DNA of 64,000 nucleotides from Macrolepiota albuminosa (Eukaryota > Basidiomycota > Agaricomycetes > Agaricales > Agaricaceae). A program made the position numbers and the translations under genes. Shown in pieces: positions 30,947 to 44,100 of this stretch. The DNA is taken from NCBI GenBank assembly GCA_027475525.1, contig JAMWFC010000116.1:62001-126000 (forward strand), written 5' to 3'. Each line of letters opens with the position of its first letter. The stretch's first letter is position 1. The notes under the pieces were generated by a model. That model ran no database searches and had not been told where the DNA came from. It saw nothing but the letters and a program-made list of their open reading frames with translations.

Positions 30947-31521
30947 TGTCAGGAGACTCCTCATTACTCCTCATTTCTTCCTTTTCTCACTCCTTATCTC
31001 TTCACTCTCCCTTCATTCATTCTCTTATTTTTTCTGACATTATTTCATTTTACTGTTTCTATTCTTTCAACACTATCTGTTAGTACTACTCTCAGCCCTT
31101 GAGGTGCTCTGATTCTTTAGCTATCATTCAGACAAGTGTGGGCCCCTCAGCACTGCTTCCAAACTGCTTACATAAGCCAGAGTTTGCCCCTTATTTGTGC
31201 AATTGTTTGTGTAGGCAATTTTTGAGTTTTTAAGGTTTTGTTGTACTGTACAGTTGTTTCCCATGCTTCAGAGGCCCCAGAAGCGTCCAACCTGGCATAG
31301 GAAATCTCTAGACTTGTTTGTACTGTACAGTTGTTTCCCATGCTTCAGAGGCCCCAGAAGCGTCCAACCTGGCATAGGAAATCTCTAGACTTGTTCTCTT
31401 TGGATCTCCCTCTGCCAGGTGAGTAGCTATTATGATATTGTCAGTATATATTCTAATACACTTTGGATCTCCCTCTGCCAGCTGTGTGACTGAGCCACAG
31501 CTTCTAGAGGTCGCCCTTACA
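30947..31521 (+). mobile_element. Solo LTR, family C (copy C2)
   Basis: Starts TGTCAGGAGACTCC, ends GCCCTTACA, flanked by GTGGG (30942-30946, 31522-31526). The length is 575 bp because of a perfect 77-bp duplication (31241-31394); without it 498 bp, close to the other copies. Confidence 0.9.
31241..31394. repeat. 77-bp perfect tandem duplication (6)
   Basis: Copies 31241-31317 and 31318-31394, in solo LTR C2; copies C1 and C3 have one unit. Confidence 0.97.
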
Positions 31522-32182
31522 GTGGGAATTCATGCACAAGTAGAAACTTGCATCTTTCTTGTCATTGTACTGCATTGTAATATTATGTGTCATAACTTTA
31601 TGCTAGGAATCATGTACATTGGCTTTAATGGGTTTGCATCAAATTGTCAGTAACCACTCCCACTAAACCTGACAAATCTCTGCTAACTCTTACTGAATTT
31701 AATAAGTCTCTGTTTTCTTCTACTGATTCTGACATGTCCTCACTATCACTAGTAATTAGTGTTAGCAGACTCTCATCAAAATTAGAGTCACTAGTGGTAT
31801 CTGATGCAGCATTAAATGCTACTTGCAATGGCTCATCAAAATTGTATAGATTGTAATTTGAAAGGTTGTCAAATGCCTCCAGAGGCAGTGATGTTTGACT
31901 AGCTAGCATAAGATCAGGAAAATGCATTTTGTCAAATACAACATTATAAGATATAATAATCTTTCTGATAGTCAGAATATATATTTTCCACCTAACATAA
32001 TTGTTGAGATACCTGATGAAGATACCAGAGAGTATAAGCCTTTGGCCTTGTCTCTACTAATGAGAATGTAAGTGGTGCATCCAAAAATGTGTAAATGGCC
32101 AATTCAGGGTTTTTTTCCTTTATGCTTTGAATGAGATAAATGGGGTAACATTACATAGTAACACAGACAATTATATACATGT
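31522..32182 (-). pseudogene. Copia integrase C-terminal remnant
   Basis: Minus-strand reading in broken frames gives the segment that follows the Copia integrase core: pieces like LPHLSHSKHKGKKPELAIYT, then VSSSGISTIMLGGKYIF, matching the zone between integrase and RT. It ends at the B1 solo LTR; the integrase core continues beyond B1 and D2 at 46747. No usable ORF. Confidence 0.55.
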
Positions 32183-32327
32183 TGATAATGCCCAAAAGTA
32201 AATCAGTAGCAGATACAGTTTACAGCTACTGACCTGTACAGATTTATTGGGCACGCTAAGGGAGTCCTAGGCAGTTCCCAGAGAACAAGTCAGAAACAAG
32301 TTAGATGGCAAGATTTGATGAAGGTCG

Positions 32328-32500
32328 TGTAACGGAATCACACTTGTTACCAGCGTAAACAACGCTATAATCCTTCAGTAGAGTATTATGTAAGATTAAC
32401 ATCTTGTTTTCACTCTAAGTACTAGTAAATCCAATACTGCGGTCTGATTTAGCACTGTGTGATACACACAAGATAGTTCTAACTCATAACCCAGGTTACA
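32328..32500 (+). repeat. G2 5' LTR
   Basis: 173 bp. It differs from the 3' LTR by seven transitions, five of them at CpG-type sites, and one 1-bp indel. A hairpin AGCGT/ACGCT lies near its start. Confidence 0.95.
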
Positions 32501-32611
32501 TTTTTGTAAATCTTCTGCTATCGGCTTTAGACTCTAGGCTTGTTACCGACTAGGCAACTCTTATCAAAACCTCTCAATTCTCTGTTGGCATCACGTCGAA
32601 AACGTGCTTCC

Positions 32612-33784
32612 ATGACTGGTTCTCTTGATCTGGACCCCCCTTTCCCAGCTGTAGACACAGGTGAACCACCTGTGCTTCAAGCAGGGAAGACGCAATCCGC
32701 ATCTGCCTATCAACCCCCGTCAAAGCAGGATGAGAAGATACCTCGCGATGTCAGCACGAGCTTTGGAATGCCTGGTGGGCTATCCATATCACGGATAATG
32801 TCCATTGTACGACCTGGTGGTAAACCAGGAGAGAGATCCACGGTCTCAGGAGTGTCGCTGCCAGCGAGCCAAATGCCTTCATTGATGTATCCGGTATTGC
32901 CCGAGAGCTTGTCAGCTCATACTGAGGGTCAACCGGATATTACCCAGTACTCAGAAATGGTACAAGGCAGCACGTTTGTGCATAGTACTCCATTCCGGAC
33001 TGCACCTACTGAATGGCATTTGGAATATGTGGCTGATACTGCCACTGAACCAGGACCGTCATCACTGACGATACAAGGACAGATGCAAGGACCAGCAATA
33101 GTGGTCAGTAGGGAGGACGACGATGTCATAAGGTTGAAAAAGGCATCGACAGCACCTGGAATTCCAGAGTTGTGCAGACGGGCCGGCAAACAGCCGCAAG
33201 TGAGGCATGATGGCCTCAGGAGAGTTATGGACTTAGAGTCCGAGTTGGAATCCTCAGATGATAAGGAAAGCAAAAGGTCGCATTCGACCTTGTCTATCCA
33301 GTTACAGCTGGTGTTGGACCGATATCCGTTGGTCGCGAAGGAATCGACACAAAAGCGTCTGCAGCTTTATGTGGTAAAGCACTTACAGTTGCTGGCTGCT
33401 AGGAGCCACGATGTACCCCATGCAGATTTGAATGAATATATCAAATTGTTTGTGCGTATCTTTGAACTCGAAGTGGTTGAATACCTTAAGCGCAAAGCGG
33501 TGCGAGGGTCAGCAGTCCCCACGGCCACTCTGGCCAATTCAGTAGAATGTGAGATGAGTGTGCGCCGATGGGCGCCATTAATCATGGATGTGATGGAGTT
33601 GCTCAATGTGCCTCATCAGGCCAATGAGTCTCAGCAAGACTACGTTTGGCGTCAGAATGCCACAAACCGTCAACGCATTGTTAGCGGAGTGCCTCAGCAG
33701 GCATTGTCTGAGGTAGAGACTGTGACGACGACTCCAGCAGAGCCAGAAGCAATACTTGCAGTGCAGGAGGTTAAGACACCTTGA
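32612..33784 (+). pseudogene. G2 gag, N-terminal part
   Basis: Open from the first ATG at 32612 to a TGA at 33782-33784 (the frame is open upstream to 32540 without ATG). Low-complexity, Pro/Ser-rich first half, then a helical region (LQLYVVKHLQLLAARSHDVP) matching G1 gag (RLERYASAHIVALRRQGHEV). It would be the N-terminal matrix/capsid part. Hairpins with 7-8 bp stems are visible at 32656-32674 and 33274-33291. Confidence 0.75.
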
Positions 33785-34500
33785 AAGCAAGTTACTAACT
33801 ATCAAGGAAGAGGTGGACAAAGTCCACATTCTTGAGGAATGAACGTGACCATGACACGTAGTGCAATGCGTCTACCTAGTGGACAACTGGAATGAACGCG
33901 TCAATTACCAGAGGATACGCAACCAGGACTTGCGCAATCATGGTGAGTCGTTAATTGACGACTAGGGGGTAGCCTTTGAAGGGCATGAGGGTGTAATGCC
34001 TGTCGATGACATGCGGCGACAATTCGTGGCTCAAACTGCTGAACCGGACAGAGATCCGGGTGGTAGTGATAATAGTAGTGACCACTACGAGTGGAGGGAG
34101 CCAACTCATTGCAATAACGACGGTGGAGGGCATGATTGTAGGAATGACGATTGAGATGATAATAATTGTCATGATAGTGGCAGGCGGGCTGGTGGAGTAC
34201 CAGCAGAGCCACAAGTGAGGCAACAGCCCACCCCACGGCCAGAACAAATGGCCAATAAACACCTGTTTCGCAGTTCCCAGGCATTTTTGATGCCCGCACC
34301 TCATGAATTGCGTAAAACTACACCGGGAATAAATGAAGCGGTCAGGATCCATATGGATTATATGCATGACCGTCTCACTCATCTGGTGGATGACTCCCTT
34401 GGAGTCAGGTTTAAATTCCCTGCTGGAGTAAGTCCCTGTAAATCCAATGGTAAGCACATACATGCGTACGCTGGAGGACATAGGTTCTCCCAACTGGAGG

Positions 34501-34654
34501 ATTGGGCCATGGACGTTTGCTACCACCTAGCAGCCTGCTGCTATGGTGGAGACGACATGGACCAGGAAAGGATATTTATTGGGCCATGGACGTTTGCTAC
34601 CACCTAGCAGCCTGCTGCTATGGTGGAGACGACATGGACCAGGAAAGGATATTT
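34501..34654. repeat. 77-bp perfect tandem duplication (7)
   Basis: Copies 34501-34577 and 34578-34654; shifts the G2 gag frame. Confidence 0.97.
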
Positions 34655-34938
34655 GTGCTACACGAATTTATGGAGGGAGAGGCTCGGAATTGGTTCCGTT
34701 GCCATGTCCTCCACATTAATCACGACAAACCGCATTGGACATTTAAAGAAGTCCTGATAGGACTGTATAATCGGTTTGTCAACGCTGCTACGATGCAGGA
34801 AGCTTGTGATGCCTTTAGGAAGGCAGTGTATGACGCTAAGACTGGCGTCCAGACCTTTTATGATGACCTGGTGGGTCATGCACAGAATATGGCCGTCTAT
34901 CCAGACGAATACACTATTCGCGAGACATTCCTGGACGG

Positions 34939-35875
34939 TGATGATGCCCAAAGTTTGGTCAGTAACAAATATAGTTATAGTGTTACCGTACCAAAAAGCT
35001 TGCATTGGGCGCGCTATAAGTGATGTGAGGAGTCCTGGGCAGGTCCCAGAGAACGCGCCTATGAAAATGAGGTAAAGTCGGTAAGGGGGGTTGGCAAGTG
35101 TAAAGCGCTAAGATAAAGCGCCTATGAAGGGAGCGGTAAGCGAACGCAGCAATGTCAACAGCAAGAACACAGTAAGCTTAGCAAAGTCTAAGCATCGTAA
35201 ATGCCTGCCGTAGCTGCAAGGCGTAAATAGGTCAAGGGCTAGCGATAGTCTGCAGCTGCCAATGAGTTTGATGTTGCTGACCGTAAATGAGGTCTTGAGC
35301 GTAAGGGAGACTGAAGTAAGGAGAGCAAGAAACTCTGGTCTATTGTTCTGTTCCTATGTACAAGTCAGTAAGTACTTTATATACTACAAGGAGTTCACCG
35401 TTGCCAGTGACCAACCATTGCCCAAGTGCGGTAAACTAGAAAATTTCATAGGGGTAGCTCCAACGGTTTCAGATCCCTACTGTCCATTCCAGAACCTTAG
35501 CGATGCCAGGCAGCAGATCGCGAAGCTAAACCATCAATCCATCACCCTTCTGTCTGTCAGAGCACCTAAGCGATGTCAGGCACCAGATCGAGGCGCTAAG
35601 CAGTGTCAGATGCCAAGGTCAAACGCCAAGCTGTCCGTCAGTTTTTGATAGATCATCAGGCTTCTCACTAAGCGCTGTCATCAGTGACTGATGCCATCTG
35701 TTAGTTGTCATTCTGTCTGCCATCGGCGCTATCACTGATTGGATCTGCTTCTTGCCGTGCGCGGCCATCAAATATTGCCAAAATTGGTTAGTTAGCGCAC
35801 GCTAAGGTACCCCAAGCCTGTGCCACGTTGCTGTAGCCTGCCATTGATGCACTGATCCTGTATGGGGTCCTATCA
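34939..35875 (+). mobile_element. Solo LTR, family B (copy B2) inside G2 gag
   Basis: 937 bp, TGATGATGCCC to CCTATCA, with 4-bp duplication ACGG (34935-34938, 35876-35879). Removing it restores the gag reading FLDG-IPADMRR as in G1. It is therefore younger than G2, while B1 is older than G2. Confidence 0.9.
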
Positions 35876-36498
35876 ACGGAATACCTGCAGACATGAGGAG
35901 GGCGTTAATACACGACGACAATTTGTCTCTGGAGGTCAATACTGTGACCAAATTTTTGGCGTATGCCATCCGTTATGAGCAGTCGACACGGACTGCGAAC
36001 CATTATGAGCAGCGTAGTTCACGCCAAGGAACAGTGAGTGAACCATCAGGCAGTGAAGGTGGGAACCTTCCTGGCCAAACAAACGTATATGGAGAACAAT
36101 CGCAATCTGCGATTTGTTGTCCACAAGTCAATTTCTGGAGGCCAACGGCCTCAATCGAAGCCTGCTGGACAATTGCCAGCGAAGGATAGTCGACTCTTTT
36201 TGGGTCAAAACCAAGTAGCGGCAAAAGGGGTAGTAGCGCCTGCAGCGTGTATGGCAAGCAAACCTACTGGGGGCTCCGGAGCGGCCCAGAGAAGGACTGC
36301 CGGAGACCCTTAGGCATGCTACAACTGTGGCAGGAGCGGGCATTTTGCTAAGGAATGTTCCGCCCCTCCTAAAGCACACATCCGAGCGGCCCATATGGCT
36401 GTGGCACCTAGCAATGTTGTCAGGACTATTATGCTCATGATGACGAGGAGGAACACCTGTTTGCACTGACTGAGTGCTGTGGAGATCAGTGTGTCCGA

Positions 36499-37002
36499 AT
36501 GAGACGCGTAACCCTGCAGAAGGCAACTAATAAGTTGCAGCAGCCATGCTATACTCCCGAGGAGAAGGAGTGCCTGGTCACATATGTCGATGTCAATGGA
36601 CATTCGGCATGGACGTTGTGGGACTCTGGGAGTACCACTACGGGCATTACGCCCCAGTTTGCTCACGTCAACGTGATTCGCATTCATGAACTGGAGGAGC
36701 CATTGATGCTCCAGCTGGGGACTGTAGGGAGTCGCGCCATGGTGCAGTTTGGCGCAGAAGTGAGAATAAAGACGTCAGGAACGTTGACAAAAGAATATGT
36801 GGATATAGCAAATTTTGATTGCTATGACATGATTATTGGTACGCCGTTCATGCGTAAGAACAAGGTGTCACTGGATTTTGTGAACGACATGGTTGTTGTG
36901 AATGGTACGCCTTTGAAGGCGGAGAAAGTCATATTGAATGACACAGATGGTCGTTTGAGGTGCTATCACGCAACTGAAAAGCGGCGTGATGAACGCAACT
37001 GA
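36499..37002 (+). pseudogene. G2 aspartic protease region
   Basis: A 167-codon open segment with WTLWDSGSTTTGITPQFAHV (catalytic DSG) and YDMIIGTPFMRKNKV (second conserved motif), the retropepsin pattern, very close to the G1 protease. Upstream connection to gag is broken by stops; downstream it ends at a TGA before the linker. As part of a dead element it is marked pseudogene although this segment itself is intact. Confidence 0.8.
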
Positions 37003-39150
37003 CTAGATGGTCGCAGGAGAACGACTGTACAGGAGGTGGAGGATGAACAGATCCCACCGAAAAGCCTGCCAGCAGACTCGCCGGCTATACTGATGTCTGA
37101 GAAAGAGTTTCAAGGAACTCTGAAGAAGGGGAAGCATCCGGATGTGATTGGGTGTACCAATGGAAAGCCTAAACAGGCTGTACAGCACAAGAATGAGCGT
37201 GGTAGACACGTGGTGGAGTCGCTGGAATGCCAGCCGACTAGCTCTCGAGTGAAGGTTGAGGATCTCAGAATGAGCGTGGTAGACACGTGGTGGAGTCGCT
37301 GGAATGCCAGCCGACTAGCTCTCGAGTGAAGGTTGAGGATCTCGTCAAGGACGAGGTATACAGTACGATGGGAACTGTGGGTAGCACTAGGTCAATAATG
37401 GATCGACCAGTGCCTCGGCTAGGAGTGCAATGGGCATATGACCCACAAATGCCACGGGAGTGGAACGAGCTGGTGGCGTCAATAGTGATGCAGACTATGG
37501 GAAGGGTGCAGGCAACCCAGATGGGAGAAGTGTACCGTCACGCATGAGAGGACAAGATTTCCGAAACATCAGATATCGTATTTGACGGACTCTCACTGAA
37601 AGCAAGAAGCGTGCAGTTGTTGGTGAGTATGACAAGGAAACAACTGGTTGTAAGGTTGGATCCAGGAGATCTCACAGAGGAGCACGTACGTGCCTCACAG
37701 AAGCAATTTAAACCAAAGGTTCAACCGCGTATAGCACGCATAGCAAAAGGAAAAGGCAAGGCTGTGAGCCTTACAGAGGAGGATATCCCTTGATTGCGCC
37801 AGCAATGGCAACAGGAGTTTGCTGATATTGTCAATGGAACAAAGGAAGAGCTTCCTCGGTGGCAGGAGGTTAATCATAAGATTAACCTCATTGACAATAA
37901 CAAGCAGTACAAGTATCATTTGCCTCGTTGCCTGTGAGCACTACAGGAGCAACTTCGTGAAAAGACAAATAGATACATAAACGCAAAGTGGTGGGAACCA
38001 CGACCAGCGGTGCAAGCTGCACCATTACTTTGTATTCCCAAGAAGGATGGGACGTTAAGGACTGCATTGGATGCGCGACAGCGCAATGATAATACAGTCA
38101 AGGATGTGACACCTCTTTCAGATCAGGAAGTAATACAAGAAGATGTCGTGACAGCAAAGTATAGGTCAAAAATCGACCTCACAGATGCATACAAATAGGT
38201 TCACATATGTGAAGAGGATATACCAAAGATGCTGTTCTTGTCCCTGATGGGGACGTTTGTGAGTAACATCATGCAGATTGGTGATTGTATTGCACCGGCG
38301 ACATTTCAGAGGTTAATGACCTCAATCTTCCAAGATGTAATTGGGAAGTTTATGCACGTCTATTTTATTCATCTTTTCTGACACCATTGAGGAGCATGAG
38401 CAGCACCTACAAGTTGTATTTGAATGGCTACAGAAGGCCAGTCTCTATCTCAAGTGGAAGAAGTGCGAGTTGTACGCAACAAGTATAGATTGTCTTGGTC
38501 ACGTCATTGACAAGAAGGGCATTCACCCGGATACGGATAAGCTCAACCGAATCCAAGAGTGGCGTACTCCACGCACATATAATGATATCCAATGATTTGT
38601 TGGACTTGTAAACTATATTGGCAACTTCTTGCCAGACATCACTGCATATACAGGGCCACTTATGGCCATGACCCAGAATGGGTCCCCTTTTCACTGGAGA
38701 CCGCTGCATCAGCGGTGTTTTGAGATGATTAAGCGCATATGCACAAAGACACCAGTCATCCAGCCAATTGATCTACGATCGACGAGCCCATCTGGCTCAT
38801 ATGCAATGCGTTGAAGACTGGGGTTGGAGCCATGTTTGGCCAAGGTAAAACGTGGCAGACTTGCTGACCAGCGGGATTTATGTCCCGTAAATTCACTGCT
38901 GCTCAGCAGAATTATGCTGTACATGAGTTAGAAACATTCGCTATCCTGGAAGCCCTCCTAAAATGGGAGGATAAACTGATGGGATATAAGATTCACGTCA
39001 TTACAGATCACAAAGCACTAGAGTTCTTCAAGACTCAGGTGCACCTATCTCCGCAACAACGTTGCTGGATTGACTACATGTTGCGGTATCAGTTTGACAT
39101 CACCTATGTAAAAGGTGAATTGAACAAAGTTGCGGATTGCCTGTCTTGAT
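37003..39150 (+). pseudogene. G2 reverse transcriptase and RNase H, catalytic motif deleted
   Basis: A linker with a 77-bp duplication (37190-37343) and WNELVASIV-type sequence is followed by RT from about 37790. PLLCIPKKDGTLRTALDARQ and SKIDLTDAY are present (TAG at 38197 follows). At 38363-38385 an 8-bp deletion relative to G1 removes the codons of the YLDD Asp pair and shifts the frame. RNase H is open at 38880-39149 (HELETFAILEALLKWEDK, ITDHKALEFFKTQV) and ends at a TGA where G1 has Arg (CGA-to-TGA type). It cannot make a working enzyme. Confidence 0.85.
37190..37343. repeat. 77-bp perfect tandem duplication (8)
   Basis: Copies 37190-37266 and 37267-37343, in the G2 protease-RT linker. 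Confidence 0.97.
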
Positions 39151-39185
39151 ATTTCGAGAGTGATACTCGAGATGACGTCCATGAC

Positions 39186-40973
39186 ATGCATGACTATGTC
39201 CAGGCGGACAAATGTATTGACCCAGAGGGCGAAGACTTGCCCCTGCATCAGTTCCATGAGATCAAGGAATATAGGGTCGAGCTACGCACCATGCGGGCAC
39301 AAGAAACACGTTGCAGTAAGCAACTGCACGAACAGCGAGAAGCTCATGATATCAAGGATCAGGTGCTGGTGGAGCATGAGGCCCCTCAGCCAGGTGAAGA
39401 GAGGAGGCAAGGGGTGCCTCTGAGAGGCACTAATATGATGCTCCAGCAGATGCTGGAGTCACAGGACCATGATCCTGCACCGGCCAACTTAGGCAATGCA
39501 CAATTCTGCACACGTATCCAGCAGGGATACAAGAATGATAATCTCTTTTTAGAGATTCTGAACAATACCCACGTGCATCTGCGCTTCAGGGTAGAGCAGC
39601 AGCTCATCTATTTTACCAGACCCACAGGGTCCAAAGTCATCTGCATTTCCCGGGAGAGGTCGTTAATCACGACTATCCTGGACCAGGCCCATAGAGTAGT
39701 GGGCCACTTTGGAACTCAGAAAACGCTGGACTATGTGCGACACTGGTACTGGTGGCTGCAAATGGCCAAAGAAGTGAGCCAATTCTGCTTGACATGCGAG
39801 CTATGTCAACAGTCAAAAGTATCGACATTAAAGCCACTGGGGAAGCTTCATTCGCTTCCTATACCGGTCAAACCCTGGGATTCGATTGGGATGGACTTTA
39901 TAGGTCCGTTTTCCGAGTCGAAAGGGTTTAACTACCTCTGGGTAGTGATCTGCAGAATGACCAGTATGGTCCATCTCATCCCAGTGAGAACCACCATGAC
40001 AGCGTCAGACTTGTCGTGGATCTATCTCAAGGAGATAGTACGCCTCCATGGATTGCCAAGTTCGATCGTAAGTGATTGAGATGCTAAGTTCACTTCCAAA
40101 TGGTGGAAGGAGCTGCACAAATTGCTCAGAGCAAAGTTGCTCATGTCGACATTGTTTTATCCGCAAATGGATGGTCAAACAGAATGCGCAAATAGAAATA
40201 TTGTGCAAATACTGCAAGCGTTTGTATGTCCTGATCAGAAGGACTGGGTGGATAGATGTCCACTCGTGGAATTTGCGATAAACGCAAGCATATTGGAAAC
40301 CACAGGGTATTCACCCTTTGAACTCAACAATGGCTACATGCCATCCATGATTTGTGAACTTCGTACTGACGAAGCTATTCATGTGGGAGTAAAGCAGTTT
40401 GCACACAATGCGCTAGAGAACTTGGCAGATGCCCATGATGTGATTATAGAATCGTGCATGTGGCAGATCAAGCATGCGAATAATCGCAGACGTGATGAGC
40501 CAGACATTGAGAAAGGGAACCTAGTGTACCTCTCGACAAAGAACTTGAACCTGCCGAAAGGCAGGGCAAGTAAGCTGTGTCCGAAGTGGATTGGACCATA
40601 TAGGGTCCTTCAGGCTGAGCTGAGCACGTCTAATTATGTGCTTGAACTACCCCATGCGCTGCAAGCGCGCAGGATAGTTCCCAAGTTTCATGTGTCGCTG
40701 TTGCAACCATATATGGCCAGTAGTGATGCGCTCTTTCCTAATTGCGCAACTTCGGAGCCGTATGACTTTGGAATTGGTAACGACCAGGAATAGTTTGTGG
40801 ATGACATCATAGGTCATCGATGGACAAAGGGAAACCTCGAATTCGAGGTGAGGTGGAGCTTAGGTGATACAACCTGGGAACTGCTAGTGAACTGCAAAGA
40901 CCTTGCAGCAATGGACAGGTACCTCGAGTTGCAGGGCGTGAAACACCCTCAGCAACTAGCAAAACGCGCATAG
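39186..40973 (+). pseudogene. G2 integrase with chromodomain
   Basis: Two long open segments, 39186-40079 and 40122-40793, separated by a TGA at 40077-40079 inside the SD-DAKF catalytic block. The zinc-binding end (FCLTCELC), first Asp (MDFIGPF), second Asp after SD, and Glu in DGQTECANRN give the D,D-35-E core. A GPY/F-like zone (PKWIGPYRVLQAE) follows, then after a TAG at 40791 the chromodomain (LEFEVRWSLGDTTWE, MDRYLELQGV) to 40973. It is far better preserved than G1 integrase and gives the reference for the G1 breaks. Confidence 0.85.
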
Positions 40974-41127
40974 GGTGGTGGAAGGTGGACGAAGTCCACA
41001 TTGATAGCCAGTGAGTGACTGGGTGGCGTGTGTGTGTGGTTGTTTATACCACTGGCGGAGTTGGGAGATTGTTTTTTTTCCCCTCTTTCCTCAGTCCCAA
41101 TACACGTAGCTAACGTGTTGTTTCGAA

Positions 41128-44100
41128 ATGGCCTATTGGGGGCCGCAAAAGAATGATCAGAGCCTGCAAGGCTCTAGTGGAGGGGGGAGACCCCCAAATA
41201 TATCTATTGATCAGTACCAGAGGCAGCCGCCATATCTGGCGGTGAGCCAATATCAGTCAGCGGGTGTGGCCTACCCAGGCCGCGAAGAGCTGCTACCATA
41301 TCAAACTCCCTACTATTTGCAGGAGATGGACATTGACGACGAAGGGCGCTATGAGCGCCCAGAGGACAGCATGCGCCACGAGTGCTACTACCAGGAACCG
41401 TCATCGTGCTCGGATGCGTCGAGACCGACATATGCGGGTGCGGTGACGGGGCCACCATCAGTGCCATGGGCGCATCGGCCTGTGGCTGAATCGTATGTTG
41501 AACCTGCGCCACAAGCGCAGGAGTTGTCAGTGCCAGACGCACTCCTGAGTAGGCTGGAAGCAGCGGGACAGCCAGTCTCTGCAACTGTGTCCTTCCTACA
41601 GGACAGCCTGGCCGTAATGGTGATGGAGGGTTTGCTCAACCAGATCGAGCTGATGAAGAAGCAGCGCATAGCAGCGCTGGAGCAGATCGAACACGCGTCT
41701 AAGCGCAAAGTATCTTACTTTGAGGAACCAACCGCCGAGGTCAAGAGGGCCAAGTATCAGCCCACTCGAGCGGTCGAACCTCCACAGGCCAGGATGCCAC
41801 TGGCTGTGCAATCTGCATGCCCTGAGCTGCCTGTTCAGCCTGTTGCATCGTCATTACAATTGCCTGCCCCGGCCCGTCAGGCCCCTCCAGAGTCACTGGC
41901 TGCAGTCAGTGAACCCTTGGCAGGGCTGTCTTTGGGTCAGCGGGAAACTGCATCGTCTCAGGCTCCATCTATGGGGCCCAAACCCGTTGCTGTGGTGCCA
42001 AGAGCGCCCACTACCGTCATCCCTCACGCAGAGCCTGGAGGGAGAACTCTGGCACGAAATGTGCCTGCCTCTTTGGTGGCTCAGCCACAACTAGAACCGT
42101 CCGCCCTGACCAAGGCGGGGCTGTCTCGTCAGCGTCGCGGCCGCAAGCCACCTCTTGATGCCTCCAAATTGGAGGTTATAATTTTTCCTGCTGGCATTCC
42201 CGCACGAGCAGGAGAAGTCCAGATGTTGTTCATATTGCCGGTGTTTGTACCGGCCCCGCCAAAACACTACCCTGTGGTCGTATTGACCTCAGACCCCTGC
42301 ACGCCGGAGCAATATGATGGTCTGGTGGCGACCTCGAAGGGGAAACCTGTGCCTGAAAAAGACAAAGCACCAGTACCATCCTTGTCCGACGAGAGCAACT
42401 ATGGAGAGTCGAGCTCGGAGCAGGAGGAGGTCAGGGAGGAAGGGGAATCAGCCGCAGACCGATTCCAACGAGTATCGCGCAATAAGCGCATTGCAAAGAA
42501 GAAGGCAATGTGTGCCAAGGAGCTACAGGCCCAGAAGTATAGGGCCGAGGATGAATTCTCAGGGAGGATCCCTGATGGTTTGGGGGTGAAGGTGTGGGGG
42601 CCGCTCGATATCAAGCGAATGAATTCGTGCTTTAGAGGAGCACTCAGCCACTGCACCTATTATTTGTATGCCACGAATACAGTGCTAATGGGAGCTGATG
42701 CCAATAAAGCGGCGTTATATGAGTATTCCTCTGGCCATCGTGCCCACATCCCAGGTACAATTGTGTACAAGCATGCCCCACACGGTCTTCCCCGCACTCT
42801 GCTAGAGCTGGACCGGCTCTATAAATATTATATGTGTAAGGGCGACCTCTAGAGGCTGTGGCTCAGTCACACAGCTGGCAGAGGGAGATCCAAAGTGTAT
42901 TAGAATATATACTGACAATATCAAGGTAGCTACTCACCTGGCAGAGGGAGATCCAAAGAGAACAAGTCTGGGGATTCCCTATGCCAGGTTGGATGCTTCT
43001 GGGGCCTCTGAAGCGTGGGAAACAACTGTACAGTACAACAAAACCTTAAAAACTCGAAAATTGACTAACCAAACAAGTGTGCAAACAAGGGAGGAAAACT
43101 CCGGACTTTAGAAGTCAGAAAGGCAAACTCTGGCTTATCTAAGCAGCCTGGAGCAGTGCTGAAGGGCCCACACTTGTCTGAGTGATAGCTAAAGAACCAG
43201 AGCACCTCAAAGGTTGAGAATAGTACTAACAGATAGTGTTGAAAAAGTAGTAACAGCAAAATGAGAGAATGATAGAAGAAATAAGGAAGTGAATGAAAGG
43301 AGAGTGAAGAAATAAAGAGTGAAAGAAGAAAGGAATGAGGAGTCCCCTGACAATATGAATATTCACGTTCTGCATCGTGACAGGATTGTCACATACATGT
43401 TGATCACAGAGCTTCAGATGTTCACACAGTGAACAGTTGAGGCTCTCCATGACAGAACCATGCAGCTCCTGATGAAGGAGCCTCAGTACCAGGACCTCGT
43501 CAACCCGATGCAGGGCCCCGATGACCTTGCTCTTGTCGAGCGACGACACATCCCGGGGCGCTTTTTGCACACAAAAGACGATAGTTCCACAGCATTGCGT
43601 GTAATGCGCGCTCAAGATCCAGCCACACCATTTGACCTAGACCAGCTGGCGCAGTACGCGCTGGTCTTTGGTCGACCCAGGCTGGAGAATACCTATCAAG
43701 GCATCGCGGTGGATCATGCCTACCACATGCACTGGCGGACCCTCTTTGGGTTCGCCTTATGTCGAGCTCTATGCGCTAATAGCGCAGCCAAGCCCATGAT
43801 TGTGCAGCGCATGACCCTCGTCGTGGCCTGTCCAGCACTTTATTGAGAGGCAATTGCCTTGTATGACACCATGTTCCCCAAGCAGCCATTTGAGCCCCAA
43901 CGTGGGCCACAGCTCGAAATTCACCAAGTTCATGTGCCTGACAACCAGGCACAGAACTTCTCCGATGACAACATGTTACGTGTCCTGCTACACAACCGGA
44001 TTCTGCTGGAATGGGTGGACCATGCCTACACGTACGGCGTAGTCTTCCTGGAACAGCAGTTCCATTCCCCCACGATGTCCATGGACATCTTCAAACAGGT

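Larger units (their letters stand above)
33785..36483 (+). pseudogene. G2 gag, C-terminal part, split by B2 LTR
   Basis: Broken frames continue gag. 34215-34607 and 34650-34938 cover the retrotransposon-gag domain (FVLHEFMEGEARNWFRC), with a 77-bp perfect duplication (34501-34654) shifting the frame. The B2 solo LTR then interrupts at 34939, and gag resumes at 35880 (IPADMRRALIHDD, equal to G1 IPADMRRYLIRED). The zinc knuckle CYNCGRSGHFAKEC is at about 36318-36359, after a TAG at 36312-36314. Not translatable as one protein. Confidence 0.75.
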
